Source: Muricea muricata
Taxonomy: Eukaryota; Cnidaria; Anthozoa; Malacalcyonacea; Plexauridae
Direction: 5' to 3'
Length of the DNA: 64,000 bases
NCBI GenBank assembly: GCA_963855995.1
Contig: OY979718.1
Coordinates: 30,785,282-30,849,281, forward strand
This document shows positions 37,842-47,260 of this stretch, piece after piece. A program made the translations under genes and the position numbers. Positions within the stretch are counted from its first letter, which is position 1. Every line of letters begins with the position of its first letter. The notes below the pieces were generated by a model that ran no database searches, was not told the DNA's origin, and saw only the letters and a list, made by a program, of their open reading frames with translations.

Positions 37842-38449
37842 ATGACCGAAGAAGACTTTAAAAAGTACGAAAACTCATACAGGCAGTACTATGGTGAAAA
37901 TTATGACAAGGCATTGAATAATCTTAAAGCAACGAAAAAACAGTTAAAAAAAGAATTTATAAAAAAGTACCCGAACGCGCATTTGGGCAGGTTTAGTTTT
38001 AACGTCGTCTTATCGAAATCCGGGGATGTGACCGGGACGAGTGTCTCGTTTAAAGTCCGCGACGAACAGTTTCTTGACATTACAACGAACGCATTCAAAG
38101 AGTTATTTTCCGGAGAGTTGTACTGGTCGCCGAGAATATGGGGTACTGCCGGTACGATTCAACCGTTCGTAAAGAACTCATCGGATTTAAACGTGAATTC
38201 GTTTAAAATTTACGTTACGAACGATTTGTTTTTCGACGCTAATTTTTCAAAACTCAAAATAAAAATAACGAGAGTTCAAACGATTATAAGGACAATTCTT
38301 ATTTAGCTGCTCTTTTTGCTGCTTACATCGCGACTTATTCGTGTGGAATAAGTACGGAACATTTCGCTTACGATGGTTCGAGAGTTATCACGAGTATAGC
38401 GAGGTATCATCTTTACTTCCATATGAGAAGGTTTACACGACAACCATGA
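37842..38449 (+). pseudogene. Unidentified Polinton protein (about 200 residues)
   Basis: The start overlaps the integrase stop (TAAATG). The first 150 residues include DFKKYENSYRQYYGENYDKA and a beta-rich centre (FSFNVVLSKSGDVTGTSVSF, ELYWSPRIWGTAG). After a one-base shift near 38275 the frame goes on with LFAAYIATYSCGISTEHFAY and ends TGA at 38447-38449. I recognise no domain. Its place between integrase and a membrane protein in the plus cluster suggests a structural protein. Confidence 0.4.
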
Positions 38450-38452
38450 AAA

Positions 38453-39324
38453 ATGTCAAAACACATAACGCGAGAAATGGAAACCCTTGTCTTAAATAAC
38501 AAACCTGTGGTTTACAAATGGACAAAAGAATTTCACTCTGAAAGAGAACAATTCGGTTACTGGATTTCAAAACAACCGAGAGGAACGATTAAGGACGCGA
38601 CGCCCGTGATGACCTTCATGGGTCAAATTGGAATTTCGTATATGAAACGCGGCACACAGACGATTAGAAGTTTAGAAGATTATAAATTATTTACTGCAAC
38701 CAAATCCAATGGTTTGACGAAAACAGGCCAATTACTATTCCAACAAAGCGTAGAGTCTTACGTCTATTGTGTATTAGGTGCACAAGCAAACACCCGATGG
38801 CCGATCGTTGGAAGAGGTGCAATGTCGTTACAGACTCAAGAATTTTTTAAAAAAATAGTAAACGATACGATTATTCAAAGCGATCCAACCGTAACGATTT
38901 CAAATATGAGGAAGGCAATAAAGGATACGAATGTTGTGTTGAATACGGCTATTTCCCCTGGAATTATTTTGATACCGTCTAATCTCATTATCTTCGATAA
39001 AATGATATCTGGCTATAATAACGTCCTTAAATTAGCAACGAACAGTATGAAATTTGGGGAAAACGACGACGTGAACTACTCCAAACCCAGTGAGGAACCG
39101 AGCGAGTACCGACCAGTACAAGTCGCGGATCAACTAGTACAAGTAGCGGATCAACTAGTACAAGTCGCGGATCAACTAGTACAAGTCGCGGAACAACTAG
39201 TACAAGTCGCGGAAACACTGAACCAAGTTCCGTAAGTAAGGAACCAAAAATGAACGAATCTGAGCTGATTTTGTTGGTAACCACATTAGTTGGCGGATCA
39301 ATAATTTCAAAATTCTTAATTTAG
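38453..39324 (+). pseudogene. Polinton protein with heptad-like tandem repeats and a C-terminal membrane segment
   Basis: ATG at 38453 opens 200 residues with WTKEFHSEREQFGYWISKQP and a hydrophobic SPGIILIPSNLIIFD. A 21-bp tandem repeat (39115-39225, five units) reads VQVADQL in the current frame and STSRGST in another. Only the second frame continues past 39235 into EPKMNESELILLVTTLVGGS, a C-terminal membrane anchor, and TAG at 39322-39324. A shift before the repeat (near 39060-39110) would join the two. The function is unknown. A hairpin lies 120 bp downstream. Confidence 0.4.
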
Positions 39325-39443
39325 ACAAGATTTTTACTGTAAATCTATTGTGTTTTGTTTAAAAATTTTTTTAGATAAAAATCAATAAAAACGTAGCAAA
39401 AAAATTTTACTGTGATTCTATTGAAAAGTTCCTAAAAATTTCC

Positions 39444-39470
39444 TTTCATAACTTTTAACAAGTTATGAAA
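39444..39470. terminator. Hairpin after the 38453-39324 gene
   Basis: TTTCATAACTT and AAGTTATGAAA form a perfect 11-bp stem with loop TTAAC, between this gene and the next cluster. It shares the ATAACTT/AAGTTAT core with hairpins at 40628 and 41718. Confidence 0.5.
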
Positions 39471-39585
39471 ACGTTTCAAAATTGTATTAATAAACCTTTG
39501 GACCTTCAACGTCTCATATATCTTTTTACGTCCTCGTTATATAATTTTCTTTCAGTACTTTTTTGTACAACCTATTTATAAATAA

Positions 39586-39982
39586 ATGAACGAAGAAATT
39601 ACAACATCGGAACTACGAATAACAATGGATAAACCTGAAAAAAATCCTAAAAGGGTTGCTGCAGGAAAAAATCTTGTCGAATGTAATAAAGCAATGAAAA
39701 GTAAAAAAGAGTCGGGACAACTAAACTAATCCTAAGGAACCTGAAGGTGACTGTGAAAATAATGAAGAAGAAGAAGAAGGAATGAGCGGTACAACGAAAA
39801 CCATATTGCTTCTAGGAGCAGTTGGTTTGGGGTATTACTTTTACACGACAACAGGTAAAAAGGAAGAAACAGTTAAAAGACAACCCAACAACAACAACAA
39901 CGTCGTTCAAAGTAATAATAACAACGAAGAAAACACTGCCAGTAAATTACGGAGTTTTAAAAATAAACTATATAATAAATAA
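39586..39982 (+). pseudogene. Small basic-acidic protein with C-terminal membrane segment
   Basis: ATG in AATAAATG context. The first 45 residues contain KNPKRVAAGKNLVECNKAMK, a basic motif that recurs in Polinton proteins as I recall. A stop near 39727 then a shift lead into an acidic run (ENNEEEEEG) and the frame 39782-39982 with membrane segment TILLLGAVGLGYYFYTT and an Asn-rich tail. The function is unknown, perhaps DNA binding plus a membrane anchor. It ends 7 bases before the next gene. Confidence 0.45.
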
Positions 39983-39989
39983 GTAAAGT

Positions 39990-40220
39990 ATGTCTTCACA
40001 AAAAGAAGTAATGAATAGTGCTTACACTGCGGCTGCAGTTACAGCAGGTGCCGTCGGATTTTCGTACGTGAGCAAGAAATTTTTAAAGACACCGTTGGGA
40101 GTTCCAGAAACGGTAAATAGAGCAGCAAAATTAGCCGTTGCCGTCGGATTGGGTACGTTACTGGTCAAGACGCTTCAAGACAAGGAGTACATTCCGAAAG
40201 AGATATCTAAAGATTCATGA
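39990..40220 (+). CDS. 76-residue small Polinton membrane protein
   Basis: An intact frame. Two hydrophobic segments (TAAAVTAGAVGFSYVS and LAVAVGLGTLLVKTL) flank a basic-Pro linker (KKFLKTPLGVPETVN). It is tightly packed between two other small membrane-type genes, with gaps of 7 bases on each side, so they are probably co-transcribed. It may belong to the virion membrane-active proteins; no named family is recognised. Confidence 0.55.
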   Translation: MSSQKEVMNSAYTAAAVTAGAVGFSYVSKKFLKTPLGVPETVNRAAKLAVAVGLGTLLVKTLQDKEYIPKEISKDS

Positions 40221-40227
40221 ATAAAAT

Positions 40228-40641
40228 ATGGCAAGCGTAGCAGCATCAGGAATATTCAACGCGTTAGCATTTGCAGGAGCCGGATTCCTATTCAAATCTC
40301 TAGACAAAAACGGATACGAAGATGAAATGAAAAGACATAACTTAGCCATGGAAAAATTAACGGCAGCAAAAGAAAAGTGGTATGAAAAACAAGTGGAAAA
40401 TAAAAACAAAATTGATTTACTCCGCCAACAGTTGTCTGACGCGAACGCAGATATTAACAAGACAAACAAAGTGCTGGACGACTTGCAAAAAATTACCTAC
40501 GAAAACAAAATGTTTAAAAGAGAACCTCACATATTAGATTTCTACCAACCATCAGACGAAATGGAAGAATACCAACACGTTGTCGTCGGACTAGCCGGGC
40601 TGGCAGGCGGATGGGGTGCCTACAAAATTTTTCTTTCGTAA
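40228..40641 (+). CDS. 137-residue coiled-coil protein with terminal hydrophobic segments
   Basis: An intact frame. The N-terminal hydrophobic stretch (GIFNALAFAGAGFLF) is followed by about 75 charged helical residues with a coiled-coil pattern (KLTAAKEKWYEKQVENKNKI) and a C-terminal VVVGLAGLAGGWGAYKIFL. The shape suggests a membrane-spanning or scaffold protein. It is the last gene of the small-protein cluster, and its stop lies inside a strong hairpin. Confidence 0.55.
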   Translation: MASVAASGIFNALAFAGAGFLFKSLDKNGYEDEMKRHNLAMEKLTAAKEKWYEKQVENKNKIDLLRQQLSDANADINKTNKVLDDLQKITYENKMFKREPHILDFYQPSDEMEEYQHVVVGLAGLAGGWGAYKIFLS

Positions 40642-40668
40642 CTTTTTTTATAAGTTATGAAAGAAAAA
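40628..40668. terminator. Hairpin overlapping the stop of the 40228-40641 gene
   Basis: A 17-bp stem with one G-T pair (40628-40644 with 40652-40668) encloses a 7-base T-rich loop. The stop codon is inside the left arm, and the core is GTAACTT/AAGTTAT. Confidence 0.6.
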
Positions 40669-41289
40669 TTTTTTTTTGACCTTGCGTAAGCAAATACGCA
40701 AAAAAGGATAGTTAATACGCATACCCCACTTTAAATTTCCTAGCAAATTTATAGCAATAACGTGTAATAATAATTATGATTCCATTATTTATTTTTACTA
40801 ATGAACTGAATTTAACCAAGCGTAAGAATGTTTTAAAGTGTTATGGTGGTTTTTTAACCCGGGTTTGGTTACGAACGAAACGTTACACAACTCACAATAG
40901 AAATGCCGTTGACGCTTTTTGTTATACTCTTTACGGATGTTTATCATTTCTTTTAATTTTAAGAAATTTGGAAAATAGGAACCGCGATTTAATATGGTTC
41001 CGTTGTTTGTGATGCAACTTGTGGTAATAACCCTAACGATGCTACTTTTTCGTATTTCTTTTTCTTTGACGCCCCAAGTGCTAATTGAATATTTCCTTGA
41101 AAACCTTCCACACCTTTAGATAGATGAATTCCTGTTCTAATACGCAAAAAAAGGATAGTTAAATCCCAGCTGAACCGCACGCTGTTAAATTTTACCGAGT
41201 TAAGGGAGTTGTTTTTTGTTGTTGGAAGGAACACCTAAAACGTTTAAATAAAAATTTGTATACGTTTCCCGGATCCTGTATACCTGCAT
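40669..41289. other. Polinton stretch with a duplicated 22-bp motif
   Basis: ATACGCAAAAAAGGATAGTTAA occurs at about 40694-40715 and, with near identity, at about 41140-41161 in the same orientation. Plus frame 40776-41012 and minus frame 40989-41234 are open but unrecognised. The minus one contains a basic GASKKKKYEK run. Either may be a small gene or a remnant. Confidence 0.35.
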
Positions 41290-41298
41290 ATTAATAAA
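41290..41298 (+). promoter_or_regulatory. ATTAATAAA box before the 41303 start
   Basis: ATTAATAAA followed by GAGA and ATG at 41303; the same box lies at 41810-41818 and on the minus strand at 29454-29462. Confidence 0.4.
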
Positions 41299-41302
41299 GA
41301 GA

Positions 41303-41664
41303 ATGGAACAAGTTATGTTTAATTTAGTAAAAACAACTACTTGGGGAGTTGTTAAAAACGATAAAGGAGATTATACCATCCCAATAGCCATTTACGATCA
41401 AAAAGTACAAAAAATGATAAGTGATCTAGCGAAAAAATATAATGCAAAAAACCCACTTTATGGCTATGGTAAATCTAAAACACTTTACATAAATCTTTGT
41501 GTTTAAACACAGAGCAAAAAAATGATCTACTTGATAAAGGTAGGAAGAAGATCAATGTAAGTTTTTTCAGTAAACGTTTAAACACATGGAACGGTGTTAA
41601 TTATATTATTTTTAAAATTAATAAGCTAGGGTTAGCAGACAAACCGTCTGGTGAAGACGTTTAA
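41303..41664 (+). pseudogene. About 120-residue Polinton protein upstream of polymerase B
   Basis: ATG opens 67 residues (TTTWGVVKNDKGDYTIPIAI, then NAKNPLYGYGKSKTLYINL). A one-base shift near 41500 leads into NDLLDKGRKKINVSFFSKRL and INKLGLADKPSGEDV with TAA at 41662-41664. The compact strands and basic residues could suit a nucleic-acid-binding fold, but no family is recognised. A 14-bp hairpin follows 54 bases later. Confidence 0.45.
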
Positions 41665-41717
41665 TTTTACATTAATAAAGAAGAAGACCATTCGGCTTTT
41701 CCGGTTAACACTCATAC

Positions 41718-41751
41718 TCCTTCTATAACTTTTTTGTAAGTTATAGAAGGA
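41718..41751. terminator. Hairpin between the 41664 stop and polymerase B
   Basis: TCCTTCTATAACTT and AAGTTATAGA​AGGA form a perfect 14-bp stem with loop TTTTGT, followed by a T9 run. Stem core and loop match other hairpins of this Polinton. Confidence 0.6.
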
Positions 41752-41809
41752 ATTTTTTTTTGCAAAAAAAAAGTTGAGAACGACGTGTGCGGTGGTCACT
41801 GCCCAAAGT

Positions 41810-41818
41810 ATTAATAAA
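41810..41818 (+). promoter_or_regulatory. ATTAATAAA box before the polymerase start
   Basis: ATTAATAAA then GGAGT and ATG at 41824. Confidence 0.4.
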
Positions 41819-41823
41819 GGAGT

Positions 41824-44040
41824 ATGAGTGTTAACTTGAAGAAAAAAGCTGCTAACCGTAAGAAACGCCAGCTTCAAAAAGAAGAGCGTAAATTAGAATT
41901 AATGCGCGAAAGGGAAGAGGCACAGCGCATTCAAGATGAAATAATGCGCGGTGAAAAAGAACGGGAGACAAAAGAAAAAGAGAGGAAAGAGTTCTTAAAG
42001 TGGAAACGTTAAATTAGACTAGAGGAAAAACGTCGCGAAAAAGTTGTAGCTGCTGAAACTAAAAAAAAGGAGAGGGAGGAGTTTCTCAAGTGGAGACGTG
42101 AAATTAAAGAAAACGAACTGGAAATAAGGACAAGACCAATATTAGTCTCAAGCGCTATTAAGAAGAACACGCAAAAATGGATAATTAAGGGTGACGACTA
42201 CGTTGACCCAACCGTTTTCCTTAACTCTACGTCGCATAAAGTTATAAGGTTAATTAATAGCATTGATAGTGTTGGAAAAAAGGTACAGACAGTATTAGTA
42301 TGCAAAATGGTTCGAACGGATCCGGAAACCGAGAAAGACACTTTCACCATTGCCCATTTCAGTAGCAAAACACACAGTACGATTAGCGCAGAAGACGTGA
42401 AAAACGAATACCTGGTAATGAAGGAAAAAATGCTCGAAAGTCTCGCCAATTACCAAAAGCTTGGAAGTGGATGGAGATTACATTCTATAGAAATGTTGGA
42501 AATATTTATTACAAAATGTACTCCGTTAGAAGGGAAAAGTTATAAACCGTTTCCGCTTTCAATCGCAAATAAGAAGGCTGTTATCAACATGGAGAACAAC
42601 GACGACCAGTGCTTTAAGTGGGCGGTCACGAGAGCACTAAGATCATACATGCAACAGGTGTTTAAACCATTTTTGGTCACCTAAAATGTTGAAAAACCAC
42701 CTTGAACTGTGTCAAAACCACGATCACCAACGGCATGTGTATCCAAACAAAAGCAATAAGTATATGACCTTTAACCAATACCAAAAATTACATAGGGTTC
42801 CCTTTGCCGTGTACGCTGATTTCGAATGCTACATCGAACCTATCGATGGCAAAATCGGAAAGGGAACCACACAATACCAAAAACATGAACCTAGTGGGTT
42901 TTGCTACACGATTAAATGTATGGACGAGACTGTTTACAAAGACAAGACCGTGTTATACACAGCAAAAGAAAGCGGTGAAGACATCGGGAAAAAATTTGTG
43001 GAATGTTTAGAAGATGACCTCAAGGAAGTTTACGGAATATTAAAAACAGTCAAACCAATTAAAATGTCGGAAGAAGAAGAATTAGGTTTCCAACAAGCAG
43101 AAATATGTTATGCGTGTAAAGAAAAATTAGTTTATGCGGTAGAATTAGGTAGTAAAAAAATATTAACTGATGACCGCGTAAGAGACCATTGCCACCTCAC
43201 CGGCAAGTATAGGATAGCCGCGCACTCGAAGTGTAACCTCAAAATGAAAACTCCGATGTTGTGCCGGTATTATTTCACAATCTCGAGGGATACGATTCCC
43301 ACCTGTTTGTCAAAAGCTTTGGACTTTCAGAAGGGAACAAAAACTGTATTCCAAAAACAGATGAGAAATACATCTTGTTCAGTAAAAACATAGTCATGGA
43401 AACGTTCATAAATGGGGACGGTAAGGAGTTTGAAAAAAATTTAGAAATTAGGTTCCTCGACTCGCTAAAGTTTAGGTTAAAATCATTGGGCGGACTCGTA
43501 AAAGGCTTAGGACCAGACCAATTTAAAACGCTGGAAAGGGAAATGGGAACAAACGAGCTATTAAAGAAAAAAGGTGTGTTCCCGTACGAATACATGACCG
43601 GGTTCGATAAGTTGGCAGTCAACGAACTCCCGCCTAAAAAAGATTTTTACAGCAAGTTAAACGACGCGGGCGTCAGCGACGAGCAATACGAGCACGCTCG
43701 AAACGTGTGGACCGAATTCCGGTGCAAAACCATGCGCGATTACCACGACCTGTACCTAAAAACAGACGTCTTACTGCTTGCAGACGTGATGGAAAATTAC
43801 CGGGATGTTTGCATGGAAAACTACGGATTGGATCCCATGTGCTATTACACTGCTCCTGGACTCACGTGGGATGCCACGCTTAAAATCTCGGAGATAAAAT
43901 TAGAACTGCTAACCAACCCAGATATGTACCTGATGGTTGAAGCCGGCACTCGCGGTGGGATCAGCACCATCACCAAAAGATATGCCAAAGCTAATAATAA
44001 GTACATGAACAAATACGACTGCGAAAAAGAAAGTTCCCAT
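41824..44040 (+). pseudogene. Protein-primed-type DNA polymerase B, truncated at the right TIR
   Basis: ATG at 41824 opens a basic coiled leader; an in-frame TAA at 42010 interrupts a repeated FLKW(K/R)R-I block. The frame continues to NNDDQCFKWAVTRAL, then shifts near 42684, where about 100 family residues seem missing. The exonuclease domain follows with YADFECYIEP (DxE), a zinc-type VRDHCHLTGKYRIAAHSKCN, and after a shift near 43265 VLFHNLEGYDSHL. KTDVLLLADVMENYRDVC and YYTAPGLTWDATLK lead up to the palm. The frame then enters the poly-G of the right TIR, so the SLYPS, YGDTDS and thumb parts are absent. The enzyme would be inactive as polymerase. Confidence 0.85.
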
Positions 44041-44223
44041 GGGGGGGGGGGGGGAGGGAGGCGGATCGGAACTTTTTTTTTAAAAAAAAAAGGGGGCGGG
44101 GCGAGGCGGACCTTTTTTTTCACGACAGAAACTGAATGGGGGGAGGTGGGTATTCGAGCAAAAAATGAGCCATTTTTTACTCGAATATCCGCCATGAGCC
44201 AGAACCGGCAGTCCTATACTACT
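44041..44223 (-). repeat. Polinton right terminal inverted repeat
   Basis: This is the reverse complement of 27212-27398, starting inside with a G14 run and ending CCTATACTACT before the duplicated CCTACT. It carries the same TATTCGAG/CTCGAATA hairpin. Confidence 0.9.
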
Positions 44224-44438
44224 CCTACTAAGTCGAAACCAAGTGTTTTGCCCAGCATGACTGAAAAGATTGATTTCAGTTTTGCCAGACGTATTCTTAC
44301 TAGGCTGGTAATAGAAGCTATAGTATGTAGTTTGACTAGAAGGAACAAGCATTTATTTCTCAAGGTTTTTTTATTTTTGTTGACTGATTGAAGCTCTTTG
44401 TTGACTAACTGCTCTACGTGTCGTATTTACTTTTGCAG

Positions 44439-44514
44439 CTGACGTGGAACCTATATTTTATTCGACACCGATAAAATCAAAACATCAGGAGTTATTTGTC
44501 AGCTATTCCAACAA
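44439..44514 (+). CDS. Transposase-like gene exon 3
   Basis: Acceptor ACTTTTGCAG and donor GTAAGT. It encodes DVEPIFYSTPIKSKHQELF and SYSNK. It ends with two codon bases that continue in phase in the 44880 exon. Confidence 0.5.
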
Positions 44515-44879
44515 GTAAGTCAGTTAACTAATGAATTTTAAAAAAGGATTAGGTTTAAAGATATAGTATATCTGTTTGGTGATAATTAAGTTTATAATGT
44601 AAATATAAATTTAGATTGTTAATTATACACTGAGTGTCAAAGTTAATTTATTCTTGCTTCTTATTGGTTAAAATCGTATCACATGACAATGGAGAAATTT
44701 CACTGTCTCCCCAGGGGCAACGTAACCAAGCGGTTGATAATGCTTTTAATTTACTGGTAAATAACAAGTTGACAAAGCCATGTTCAGTACGTTTTGTTTT
44801 ACTGGTTGTACTGCAATGAAATGTTAAAACGTTTGATTAAATATATATACACATTTGAATAATTTGTGGTGATTGGCAG
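44515..44879. other. Intron of the transposase-like gene
   Basis: AT-rich; nothing recognised. The plus frame at 44634-44819 is not supported. Confidence 0.4.
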
Positions 44880-44981
44880 TTCAGGTGATGAAGGGAGTGA
44901 TTCAGACATGGACTCATCAAGCATGGCATCAAGTGATGAAAACAGTGATAACGACGGTGACTCAAGTGATGGCAACATAAC
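44880..44981 (+). CDS. Transposase-like gene exon 4 (acidic Ser/Asp-rich)
   Basis: Acceptor GATTGGCAG and donor GTATGT. It encodes a low-complexity acidic stretch ([20 protein letters not shown]), and phases match on both sides. Confidence 0.5.
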
Positions 44982-44990
44982 GTATGTGAG

Positions 44991-45123
<133 letters not shown>

Positions 45124-46249
45124 TATTGTTTGTAGTTTGTATGAATGATAGGACCTCCTCAGTTTGTCAGAAATGGTAGCAACTTATACAGGTTGCTGAC
45201 TTGCTCTTGAAATTTTCCTTTTTGGTGTGGACACACAATATTGTTTCAATTGTTTGCTTTTTGTATCTTAAAGGCTCCTTCCACTGTCCACCATATCATT
45301 TTTTGATTGTAATAAACAACAACCAGGGGCGGATCTAGAATTTTTCCTCAGTAGTTTCCAATTTTTTTATTGTAACATTAGGGTCCCCCCCCCTGGAGGA
45401 CATTTCCTAACCCCCACTAAAAACAAAAAAGTATTAATTGAAACAACAATACTTTAATTGAAGATAAATCTATACCTTCGTTAACAACATTTGTCAGACA
45501 AGACCATGCAAATATGATGTATTTAATGTGTGTCTCTATATACCAAAAAGATAAATCAGTACAAAATTCATTCCTGTTGAACTACTGTAGTGTTGGAGTA
45601 AATTTGCGATGGATTTGTGTGTTAGATCACTGAATAAGTACAGCTGATTTATATAAAAAAATTCCAAACTTGCCCCTTATTCGATGGAGATTGTTGACAA
45701 ATGTTACCAGCATTATAAGAACTGTATAGACTTATCTCTAATGGTTTTTGCAACATCCACCTCAATACCACAGCCAGCCAAAAGATGAGTAAAGTCAGTA
45801 AACTTCATTGCAGTTACGAAAGTACTGATTAACAGTATGAACTACATAAAGTTATACCTGACATCTCAGTCTGTTTCTTTTAAAAATCATTAATAACAGC
45901 AACAGCAAGTAATCTTAGAGATGATAAAATGAATAATAAATACATGAAAAATAAACACCATAATAATTAAAGATAATTAAACTTTATTATGAGTAAAATA
46001 AAGATTATGTATTTAGCTGCATATGGTGTAAAATGTATACCTGATATTTTCCTGGTAGACAGCTAAGGATCAACAATGGGAAGGGATGCACATAACAACA
46101 GAGAGTCCATGAGAACAAATGTCAGCAAATAAAGGGAAGCAAATGCATGTGTAGCAAATTGATACCGGCTGTACTGTTCACTGTCAGTTTAAGCATTAAA
46201 AAATCCAGACAGTTCATAACTCACAAGTACTCTAGAAACAGTAGTGAAT

Positions 46250-47080
46250 TCGTTACCAAAGCAATGTATCTAATCTTTCAAGATATTTGCCATCCTCATT
46301 CTTCTGGGCTGTAGGTTGGAATAAATCAATGGGTTCATTGAGATCCAGCTTAATCTCTGCATGAGTGTCCATGAGTGCTAATCCATTTAGTCTACCATGG
46401 CTCATTGTGTTTCTCAAATAGCTTTTTAGGTTTCGAAGAGTTGAAATAGATCTTTCACAATCACAACTTGAGGATGAAACTGGAATAGTTGCCAATACTT
46501 GTATCTTTGTCCATGAATTTTATTAAGGCACTACTTAGTCTGTCAGGATACTTCTTCTTTTGCTTTCTTTTCATTCCACAATCTCTTCCACAGGATTAAT
46601 TCTGCTTCTAAGCCAGCTATGTTTGGTATGTCTTGATTGTAGCTCTCACAAAATTCTCTTACATTATTTTTCCAATCCTAGGGTTGACAATCCTTTATAG
46701 CAAATATGTACTTGAGCTTGAAATCTGATGCCAAGTTGTTGAATTTGCATGGTCCAAGAACACTCTTGTCAAATTTATATTGTAATACTGCTCTGGTGCT
46801 GCAGCTGGAGCACTGGTTCGACGAATTTATCTGTGAAGTATCATTGGCATGGTTGGATCAATTTGAATACTCCCCGCTAATTCAACTGCTTCTGTGTATA
46901 ATGAATGATGCGCGCAAAATGATCGTAACTCTGATGTATCAGAAAGAGCACTAGTATTCTTCTCAGTATAAATATTTCGAATGTATCGATCAAAATTATT
47001 GAAATCACACTTATTATAACTAGCGTGTGCTAGCGTTGTTTCAAGAGAGTGTAGTAACAAAACAGAGGACACAGGGTGGT
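46250..47080 (-). pseudogene. hAT transposase remnant (ZMYM/THAP12-like group)
   Basis: Broken frames read LETTLAHASYNKCDFNNFDR, a block with IQIDPTMPMILHR and a neighbouring TSAPAAAPEQYYNINL, a helical middle with REFCESYNQDIPNI in another frame, and the C-terminal dimerisation signature TIPVSSSSCDCERSISTLRN with MSHGRLNGLALMD. Stops and shifts are frequent. Only the C-terminal half of a transposase is present, so the element is non-autonomous. Confidence 0.65.
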
Positions 47081-47099
47081 AGGCTTGGGTATTTATACT

Positions 47100-47260
47100 T
47101 TTCTCGGTAGTTTCCTCAGTAGTTTCCGACCAATCAGGCCTCGAGGCTCAGTAGTTTCCAAATGAATCTTGCTGACGCAGTAGTTTCCAAAGCAAATTTT
47201 GCTGACGCAGTAGTTTCCAATCGCCATATATGGAAACCTCAGTAGTTTCCTAATAGTTTC
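47100..47260. repeat. CAGTAGTTTCC subterminal repeats of the hAT element
   Basis: Repeated CAGTAGTTTCC(A/T)A units at 10-40 bp spacing, some preceded by GCTGACG. They recur at both transposon ends. Confidence 0.7.

Larger units (their letters stand above)
27212..44223. mobile_element. Polinton/Maverick, 17.0 kb, complete ends, defective genes
   Basis: The element begins AGTAGTATAGGACTGCC and ends with its complement, and CCTACT is duplicated exactly at 27206-27211 and 44224-44229. Six-bp duplications and AG...CT TIR ends are Polinton hallmarks. Inside are the Polinton core genes: retroviral-type integrase (35823), packaging ATPase (33328), capsid-like protein (33336-34060) and protein-primed-type DNA polymerase B (41824). 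A fibre gene and several small membrane proteins accompany them. No adenain-type protease was found. The polymerase lacks its C-terminal half, the capsid-like gene its N-terminal half, and the integrase is split by a MITE, so this copy cannot be autonomous. It could still have moved with proteins supplied in trans. Confidence 0.9.

Noticed and set aside
27212-44223. Search for an adenain-type maturation protease in the Polinton
   Set aside because: No frame shows the His, Asp/Glu, Gln and Cys arrangement; it may be lost with the deletions or too diverged to see.
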